Of a stretch of DNA of 64,000 nucleotides, positions 56,701 through 64,000 are shown one piece after another. The DNA is from Mixophyes australis (taxonomy: Eukaryota > Chordata > Amphibia > Anura > Limnodynastidae). The stretch covers positions 391,728,783 through 391,792,782 of the forward strand of contig JAVHZZ010000001.1 of NCBI GenBank assembly GCA_036250195.1, read 5' to 3'. Every line of letters starts with the position of its first letter. The first letter of the stretch is position 1. The position numbers were made by a program, and so were the translations under genes. A model generated the notes under the pieces. It had not been told where the DNA came from. It was given only the letters and a program-made list of their open reading frames with translations, and did not search any database.

Positions 56701-56900
56701 ATTGCCAGTGATTAATTGCTGCTCTGAATTGAATGTTATTAGTCTCCTCATGCTCCAGTGATGCACAACCTCTTATCTGATGCCTTGCCTCTTTTTTTTT
56801 CCTTCCACGGTTACTATTTCAGACCTTCTCACTGGAAGGAAAGAGCCAGGTACAGGATAATACAAATTGTGACCCTATATACTGAATGAATGCTGTAGAG
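53737..56900. other. Unannotated intronic sequence
   Basis: About 3.2 kb. The longest frame (plus, 55061-55528, 155 codons) has no domain I recognise; a locally GC-richer patch lies at 55130-55260. A poly-A run is at 54871-54888 after AATAAAGTC, which could be the end of an old retroposed sequence. No exon is supported. Confidence 0.4.
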
Positions 56901-57826
56901 CAGGGGTGTCCAACCTTTTAGCTTCCCTGGGCCACATTGGCAGACGACGAGTTGGTTTGGGCCGCACATAAGATACACTAACAATAACGATAGCTGATCA
57001 TCTAAAAAAACATAGAAAACATATACACATATATATAATTATTATTTTTATTTATAGGGCGCCACTAGGTATCCGTAGCGCCGTACAGGGATATATAGAT
57101 ATCACTTTTTTTTCAAATCCCCCTATACTTACCTTTCAATCGCCCTGTTCAAAAAATCCTCTCTAGTTATTATACTATAATCACTTTTTGTATTGTTTCG
57201 ATGCAATATCATTTAAGCCAGGCATTGTATATCAGGCTGCCCTGACCAGGCCTGCGGTACCTGACATATACACCACTGTGACCCCAAATTGTGACCTGTT
57301 TTGATAATTACACCACTATGTTAGTTAAGGGATAACAACTTATAATGGGCCAAAGAGAATAATATATAAAGCCCCATTAGTATTACAAGTAGAAGTATGT
57401 AGCAGGGAGATAAGGTCCATGATGCTCCAGGACCAGGTGACTTTTATTCACTTCTCAGCGTCTCTTGAAATAATAAAAAAAAATCCCCCTTAACTTACCT
57501 TTTAATCGGCTTGTTCTCCTGTCCTCTTCTCTTCTTTTCTCCAATTCTGTGCTGCTGATTGTTCTTCTCGCGCGGGTGTCTCCTCTGTGCTGCGCTCCGC
57601 AATGGATGTTGGGCGTGATGACATCATGCCCGACATTCACTGCGAGCGCCGCACAGAGGAGGAGACAAGGGAGGGAGCCGGAGTACCAGCTGACGTGACC
57701 GCAAGGTAAGTATTTTCTTTTCTTTCTTTTTTTGCAGGATTTTTTTTTTCCCATTAAGAGCACTGCCCCCTTGCCACAACCAAAACACCTTCTGGGCCAC
57801 ATTTACAGGCGTGCTGGACAACCCTG
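56901..57826. mobile_element. hAT MITE, CAGGGGTGTCCAACC family
   Basis: 926 bp with ends CAGGGGTGTCCAACCTTTTA and GTGCTGGACAACCCTG and a perfect 8-bp duplication CTGTAGAG (56893-56900, 57827-57834). A GGGCCACATT word is present just inside both ends. An SINE-like tail (GGGCGCCACTAGG..TAGCGCCGTACAG) lies at about 57050-57090. Two direct copies of a CCCCCTTAACTTACCTTTTAATCG-like segment occur at about 57119 and 57483, the second leading into a hairpin. Confidence 0.93.
57550..57720. repeat. Hairpin with splice-donor-like arm
   Basis: TCTCCTCTGTGCTGCGCTCCGC...GGGCGTGATGACATCATG pairs with CATCATGCCCGACATTC...GCGCCGCACAGAGGAGGAGA. The right side ends CGCAAGGTAAGTATTTTC, a near-ideal donor. The left side (57495) contains ACTTACC, a donor on the other strand. 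Confidence 0.8.
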
Positions 57827-57834
57827 CTGTAGAG

Positions 57835-60617
57835 TTTGGTGAAAATAGCACAAAGAACTTCCCCTTGAAACAAGAAACTCCAACAGTCCAACTTCCCTCC
57901 ACTCACAGGAGAACTAGATTCTTTTAAAAAAAAACTCCCGATCCAAAAATATTTATCTGAACTTTAAAGACTATACACCAATATACTTATTATGTTCAAT
58001 GCAGTTATGTGAGCAACTCTATTCTCCTACACAAGTCTATAGGAGCTTGCTGTCCTAGAAAAAGACTAAATTGAATTTAACATACTTTACATAAGGTTTC
58101 CTTGAGTTGAAATAATCTGTCTATAGCAAATTCTGATGGAAGCAAATCATAAATATTAGACATTAACTAAAGTAAGGATACTAGATTACAATATGCCATA
58201 GATTATAATAATCAATAACAAGGCTAATCTTATGCTGCTGGCTCAAATGTTTCGCTCACTGCATTCCAATTATACGATTTTGAAAAACCAATCTAATGTG
58301 CAACTAATTTTAGAAAGCTAAAAAAACAAAAAACACAAAAATCATAACTCATGAGTTTCCAGGATCAAATCTTACCAAACATATCCGTGGTTCAACATGT
58401 GTGGCTTCAGATTCAATATTCAGCATTGCTATAAACACCCAGTGAAAGTAACCCATTCCCTGGTATTGGAAGTGGCATTACGCTTTCTCAGTTTACAAGT
58501 TGTATTTTTAAAAACTATTTATGAAATAATCTTTAATTTCACAGATTTTAGTACAAACTGACATTTTACAATGCAGATTTCCGATTGGTTTTGGGAAATC
58601 ACATGACCTTACACAAACAAGTTCAAACCTTCAGTACATTGAAGGAGGATGCAGCCCACCTGTATGTAATTTGCAGAAAGAGCAGGTGGGCAGTATGCGA
58701 GAGGCGTAATACAAGGAAATGCATATTAAAAGTTAACGGGTGAGAGGAGAGGGTCAATGGAGCACTCTCTGTTGAGGAAATGCATTACTTGTGGTAAAAG
58801 CAAATAAATGGAGAAGGCACCGCTAAAACCACTCCTCAACACAAATGATGCAAATGACCACAAGTGCCATCATGTCATTTGCTCCTAGAGAAGAGATTTA
58901 CCAAATTTTGGTTTTGCCAACATAACAGGTGCCTTTCACTGTGTTAGGATGACTGTTGCACATTAAAGTGGAGCCATCACTTGTTTTCTCTTTTGGCCTT
59001 CCAGTATGTACAAATTAACAAAAAAAGGTGACTGTTACCAATTAATTAAAATGTATCTCGGCCTTTTTTGGTCAGATTATTTGCCAGCATTTTCTTAAAC
59101 CTACAAGAAAAATTCCAAACACTATCAGAATTCCGTTCCAGGACCGCGGATGTGGAAATCTATTTTATCCTTCCACTTTATGTTTTCATAATAAATATGA
59201 GACACACAATCAAATGTTTTCGATATGTGCTCTATTCCCATAAAAGTTTTGCAATCAGTACTATAAAGGAGATTGTATATACTACAATTGCAGGCACAGT
59301 AACATTAGTGTATTAGTGAATGGTGGAACACCTCTGCACACCTCCTGAACAAATGCTAAATCACAAGACTCTTTGTATTTTTACACCAAGCGCAGTTAAA
59401 ATGCTAAAATGGAATAAGTAAAAAACAAATGCTCAATATTCTATTTAAATTGGACTTTCAGAGACAATCAACAAATCTACTGCTCTGGAGAGGACAGAGT
59501 ACTGCAAACAGGAAGCTGACCTCAATATTTGCAACAATGTGTATAAACAAATCCTGTTCACTTTGTCAAAAGAAACCATGTACTTCTTTTCATTACACTG
59601 TGAGCAAACAGATGAGATTCCTTACAATGTACTTAGCAATGGAAAGCCATCAGAATTTCAGATGTTTAGTCTTATGAAGCAGGGCAAGGACGTGAAGTTA
59701 TGGTGGTAAAGGGGATCACAATGTAATAAGTATTATAAACTGCCAATCACAAATGGGGATTTCTTTAATTCCTAAAAGTCAATTTATTTGAATCAGGTTA
59801 TCAGCTTTTAGTACTCTGGTGTTAGTGAAGGTGAATGTGATTGGTTGCTATGGGCTACAGAACATCAGTGTTTTTGCCACTATGCTCCTGTATTTACTTT
59901 TACTTACTTCTAAACATATACAGCCTTATAAGATCAAACAGCACTTTTTTAGGTAACCTACATACAGACATAGATACTTTAACCCATACGTTTGAAGAGT
60001 TCTCCCAGGCTCCCAGGAGAGCAGGCCACCCTCTCGGATCAAGCAGCACTATCCACAGAATCATATCACCATTCAATGCAAACAAATTCTAAACCCCCCG
60101 TGCACTTGTCCCTTGGAACTATCCTCCGTGATAAGTCCATTAACTTAGTCACATTATTTTTTGGAGTCCCAGCATCATTACTACTAAGCTTTGTTCACAA
60201 GGGTTAAAAATGCTAAAGCGTTTGATTTTAACACCTATGTGTATGAGTCCTCACTGTAACAGCAGATACTAAATTACTCTGTCCACTAGCGCTAGGCTCA
60301 CTGATTTCTGACCTTTCCATCATATTCTAGACTAAGTGGAAACCAGCTGGATGTGTCCAACTTTATTCTGACAGTAGGGGAGGAATGAGAGTGGTTTCTG
60401 TGTTAAATTGTTAAGTCGACGAATTATACATTTTAAACAAACAAAAAATAAATATACCAATATTCATATAAATAAGGCTGTCTTCCCCAGTGAATTCTGC
60501 TAATATATAACAATAGTCATTTTTATTTACAAAAAAAAACAACTGTTTGTTAATTTGTTATACTTTTCACATATTATGATTTACCTTTCATACATATTAT
60601 TTAGCCCTTCACATAGA
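57835..60617. other. Unannotated intronic sequence
   Basis: About 2.8 kb with no recognised repeat or exon. Several 60-85-codon frames exist without domains. Confidence 0.4.
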
Positions 60618-61243
60618 GGGCCCGATACATTAAGGAACGTAAATGCCAACAGGTGCCGTATTTTCTGTAAAATAGCTCTGCACATGCGCAACACCAGGCC
60701 AAACGCCATTGAAAGTAGCAAAGACCATGTTCGAGCACAAAGTACTCTTACTACAACCTCTGATTTAATGGGCGGATCAGGGAGGAGACTGGTTATATGC
60801 ACATAGTCAATGTACAATAAGGGCGTGTCAAGCCCGAGCGCACTGATTCAAGCTGTGGGCATTTAAAAGGTACATGGTTTTCTGTTGTATCACTTGCACC
60901 AACTACAGGATGGGTGTAAGTTCCAGTCACTCGTATTGACGCTGTGTATGAATGCTAGAACATGTGTTTGCAATCAGGAGTAACTGTAAAAATGCATTTT
61001 AAGTACAGTAGATATTAATAAAATCCTCAAATATCTTTTATGGGAAAAAAATAATTATATATATATATATAAAATTTCTTTTGTAATGTTTTGTAATTAA
61101 AGACTACATTATTTACAGGTGACAATCAATGAATATCTTTGTATTCGCTCCTTGTTAAATACAGACGTGTATATGCACAATTTACATGCAATTTTAGATA
61201 ACGCACAATATTTTAGTTTTGCATGACTTTATGAATCAGGCCC
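60618..61243. mobile_element. Harbinger-like MITE (GATNCATTAAGG family)
   Basis: The ends GGGCCCGATACATTAAGGAA and TTTATGAATCAGGCCC are inverted repeats of the family seen at 13839 and 23650. The 626-bp interior is different and holds a (TA)n run near 61056. Noncoding. Confidence 0.7.
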
Positions 61244-61293
61244 AGAATATTTAATCAGTCAGTCCCTGGCCCAGTGGAGCTTACAATCTAAAC

Positions 61294-61461
61294 CAGTGTT
61301 TCTGAACTCCATTCCTCACACCTCCGAAAATATCACGTTTTAGGATTTCTTTAAATCATGCACAGTTGAGTTAATGTATTCGTCTGGGTCAATAATTATC
61401 CCACCTGCTTCCACAGGTATAAATCCTAAAAGCATAACCAGTTGGGGAGGTGTGATAACTG
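61294..61461. mobile_element. hAT MITE, CAGTGTTTC family, nested
   Basis: The ends CAGTGTTTCTGAACTCC and TGATAACTG, with a longer inner inverted pair CACACCTCCGAAAATATCAC.../...GGGGAGGTGTG and TTTTAGGATTT/AAATCCTAAAA. Flanking 8-mers ATCTAAAC and GTCTAAAT agree at six positions. Inserted in the V-SINE. Confidence 0.7.
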
Positions 61462-61493
61462 GTCTAAATTCTTTACAAAACACACACACACTA

Positions 61494-61900
61494 GTCAAGT
61501 CTGGGCTCCATGGCTAGCCGTGGAACTCACCTTCCCCCCTCAACGCTCCGCGTCCTCCGACCTGACCCATGTGCGATGACCCCAACTCTTCCCGACACAT
61601 ATCTCCCCCTCTGCTATAGGCTCAACACACCCTAGTTATCCTCTAAATACTTACAGTGCTTATATTTGTGGTCCTACCCCCCTCACCCCTCCCCCACAAT
61701 CCCTTTTGTTCCTACACCCATTTTATATTACTCTTTAAAAATGTAAAAACCGGTGATTTTTGTCTAAAGGTTTCCTAATATGCGATACACCACAATAACT
61801 GTTGTGATTTTACTGTGTATGCTACACAGTGTTATCGTTTTGCTGTCTGTATTTTCTTGATTGACCACTGAAAATAAAAAAATATAAAAAACAAAAAACC
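61494..61900 (+). mobile_element. L1 3' tail with TSD, nested
   Basis: A 5'-truncated L1 end. It opens with CTCCATGGCTAGCCGTGG (cf GTCCATGGCTCTC at 12887 near the ORF2 stop), has a pyrimidine-rich 3' UTR, and ends GATTGACCACTGAAAATAAA plus a poly-A-rich tail (cf 13240). The duplication AAAACACACACAC(AC)TA flanks it at 61477 and 61901. Confidence 0.75.
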
Positions 61901-62075
61901 AAAACACACACACTAACTTAACTGTAAGTATTTGAACTGTGGGAGAAAACTAGAGAACCCAGAGGAAACCTACACAAACATGGGGAGAACATACAAACTC
62001 AATGCAGACAGTACTGATATGAATAGTACCCATGTCCCCAGCAGTGTGAGGCAGCAATTGGTTGTGCCCATATCT

Positions 62076-62512
62076 ATTCACAAAGATGGGAACTTGAAAT
62101 AATAAACAAATTATTCAACAATAACAGAGACTATGCAAACAATCACACTGAAAATATAATAAATTCAAAAGTTACTTATGGATACACTTGTTCTCATGGG
62201 TGCTCTGATGGGACTACAGAAACATTTTATAAAGTAGTGTTTTAGATGAGATCCACTATGCATTGCTTTCTTTACAATATTTGATCAGCTGTTTGATTGT
62301 GGTCTACTTAACCTTTGTCAAGCCGCGACCAAGGTCAATAATGTAATGAGCTTTTAGAGAGTTATTCAATAAATTACCATGTATTGTTTAAACTATTTCA
62401 CATCATTAATGCGGTTTTAAACATAAAAATATGGCATTTTAGAATATACATACACAAAAAACAAAATTAACAAATGCAGAGAGCAGGGAGATTATAATAT
62501 ATATAGGTATAT
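62076..62512. other. Unannotated intronic sequence
   Basis: Nothing recognised. Confidence 0.4.
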
Positions 62513-63332
62513 AAATAAGTATCGAACTCATCAACATTTTTCTCAGTAAATATATATTTAATGTGGCTATTGTAATGATATTTACATCAAATGTCAGCAA
62601 CAACCCTTGCAATCCATACATGCAAGGAAATAAAACCACAGATGTCCATAATTTAGGTTTTGTGTAATAATGTGAAATGACAAAGTGAAAAAGTATTGAA
62701 CACATGAAGAAAGGGGGGTGCTAAAAGGCATGGAAAGCCAAGACACCAGCTGAAATCTATCAGTAATTAGAAAGCAATCCTGCCAGCTGGTTCAGCCACA
62801 ACTGATGGCCTATAAAAAGGTGTCTCATTACGAAGGTGTCAAACAAGAAACATCTCATAATTGGTAAAAGCAAAGAGCTCTCTCCACACCTTCACTACCT
62901 TATTGTTGCTAAACATACTGATGGCATTGGTTACAGAAGGATCTATAAACTGCTGAATGTTCCAGTGAGCACTGTTGGGACCATAATCCGGAAGTGGAAA
63001 GAACATAATTTCACCATAAACCGGCCACGATCAGATTTCTGACAGAGGAGTGAAAAAAATGATCAGAAGAGTTGTTCAAGAATCAAGGACCATTTGTGGA
63101 CAAGTTCAGAAAGACCTGGTATTAAATGAATTTCAGGAAGCGTGTTTAATACTTTTTCCCTGTGTCATTTCACAATTACCCACAAAACTTAATTTATGGA
63201 CATCTATGGTTTGATTTCTGTGCATGTGTGGATTGTAAGGGATGTAGCTGACATTTGGTGTACATTTCGTTACAATAGCCACATTAAATATATATTTACT
63301 GAGAAACATGTTGATGTGTTCAATACTTATTT
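62513..63332 (+). mobile_element. Tc1-like element with long TIRs, internally deleted
   Basis: About 190-bp terminal inverted repeats: 62513-62703 (AAATAAGTATCGAACTCATC ... AAAAAGTATTGAACAC) and 63142-63332 (inverse). Between them lies about 440 bp with the N-terminal part of a Tc1 transposase only. The catalytic two-thirds are missing. A clean TA duplication was not seen. Confidence 0.85.
62836..63042 (+). pseudogene. Tc1 transposase N-terminal fragment
   Basis: The 68-codon frame contains GKSKELSPHLHYLIVAKHTD, GYRRIYKLLNVPVSTVGTII and RKWKEHNFTINRP, matching the paired-type DNA-binding helix-turn-helix of Tc1 transposases (KELS...IV..H..G.GYR.I...L..P.STV..II.KWK). A stop follows at once; only GIKDHL-like traces of the second helix-turn-helix follow (about 63050-63120) and the DDE domain is deleted. 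It may bind the TIRs but cannot cut. Confidence 0.85.
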
Positions 63333-63358
63333 CACCCGAAATATAATTTATATATTAT

Positions 63359-63362
<4 letters not shown>

Positions 63363-63403
<41 letters not shown>
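63363..63403. repeat. (TA)n microsatellite
   Basis: About 20 TA units directly right of the Tc1 element. Mariner-type elements target TA, so insertion next to a TA run is natural. Confidence 0.95.
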
Positions 63404-63407
<4 letters not shown>

Positions 63408-64000
63408 ATCAGTCTATTTTGGGCCGGATCAATGACCGGCCCGAGTCTCTATTGCTTGGTGGGTAGACCCTCCTCTGGGACCAACCGCCTACTATCATTG
63501 GCCGCGGATCTTCTGATTTATTGGGTGCTATTTTATTTTTGGGGTGGTGGGGGGCAATTTAATTTATTGGTGGGGCTGTGTGGATGGAGGGAAATAGGTT
63601 TATATATTAAATGTGTTTGCTATCTAATGTTGGTTGGAGGGAAATAGACATATTTAGCATATGTGAATATTATTATTTTAATGTTGGGGCTGGAGGGAGG
63701 CCCAATTATAAAATGTGGGTGCTATTGAGTTAACACTGGGACTGGTTGGAGTTTTCTAAATTTTATGTACCCATTTTTTTTTTCAATTAGGGCCTCCAGC
63801 ATTCCAGGATCCAGACAACCAGCAAATTAACTGAAGTAACCAGCAGCCACAAGTGGTGAAAGTGACAAGAACAGGTAGGAGAGAGCAGGATAGTCTGCCA
63901 ATTGTCCTGCATCTGGTGGGACAGTCCCGAATTTGGGTTATTGTTTCGCTTAGGACAGTTGCAGGTATGTGCTGCTTCACCGTGCACTGCTCGTGAAGGC
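63404..64000. other. Probable repeat running off the window edge
   Basis: Irregular repeats of GGAGGGAAATAG (63587, 63635) and GTTGGGGCTGGAGGGAGG (63680) at 50-60-bp spacing suggest a decayed tandem region within an element. GGGACAGTCCCGAATTTGGG (63919) resembles the palindromic words of the 46354 MITE. Ends not seen. Confidence 0.35.

Larger units (their letters stand above)
61246..62075 (-). mobile_element. V-SINE split by two insertions
   Basis: The left part (61246-61293; GTCCCTGGCCCAGTGGAGCT, TTACAATCTAAA) is the SINE tail. The right part (about 61911-62075) holds the core (AAACATGGGGAGAACATACA) and a decayed head. Between them are a small hAT MITE (61294-61461), a few SINE bases and an L1 tail (61494-61900). 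Confidence 0.8.

Noticed and set aside
57455..57902. Minus-strand frames of 92-115 codons
   Set aside because: They lie over the hairpin of the hAT MITE at 56901-57826 and show no conserved protein feature.

Overview
This 64 kb window is vertebrate genomic DNA, most likely from a frog (anuran) with a repeat-rich genome. Two things point there. There is one clear protein-coding exon of a conserved vertebrate gene. The repeats also have an amphibian character: tRNA-derived V-SINE copies whose 3' end matches an L2-type LINE, Harbinger-like MITEs with GGGCC(C/T)GATTCATTAAGG ends, many hAT MITEs, a DIRS-type element and Tx1/L1-like LINEs. The species call is an inference from sequence character, not from a search.

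The only cellular gene I can support is ZNF827, on the minus strand. A 996-bp internal exon lies at 5826-6821, with a usable acceptor and donor and phase-1 junctions at both ends. Everything to its right (6822-64000) would then be the intron before this exon, and everything to its left the intron after it. I see no second ZNF827 exon and no zinc-finger exon, so the window is essentially two large introns full of transposons.

Layout from left to right: an L2 LINE fragment (1910-2726); a 5'-truncated L1 tail with target duplication (4115-4354); the ZNF827 exon; a solo LTR (8618-9247) next to another L2 tail; a nested stack at 9774-14420 (old L1 on the minus strand, split by two Harbinger-like MITEs, one of which holds a younger L1 on the plus strand); a complete 6.06-kb hAT transposon (14681-20742) with an intact 997-codon transposase, perfect 8-bp target duplications and two internal tandem arrays; two tandem V-SINEs; a fold-back MITE; a decayed second hAT copy (about 25190-29721) that is itself interrupted; about 6 kb with few recognisable features apart from small MITEs; a decayed DIRS-like tyrosine-recombinase retrotransposon on the minus strand (about 38590-41700); hAT MITEs at 43111, 44285, 48419, 50670 and 56901; a hAT transposase remnant (about 51560-52640); and finally a V-SINE with two nested insertions and a deleted Tc1-like element with about 190-bp inverted repeats.

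The items most worth following up are these. (1) The intact hAT: its 5' leader holds twelve copies of a 100-bp unit, each exactly 100 bp long, between a TATA-containing promoter-like segment and the start codon, and a second array with alternating 100/104-bp units lies downstream of the coding region. (2) A palindromic MITE that looks like a fold-back derivative of a neighbouring asymmetric MITE. (3) hAT MITEs that carry near-perfect 90-bp hairpins with splice-donor-like GTAAG sequences on both strands, plus private minisatellites.
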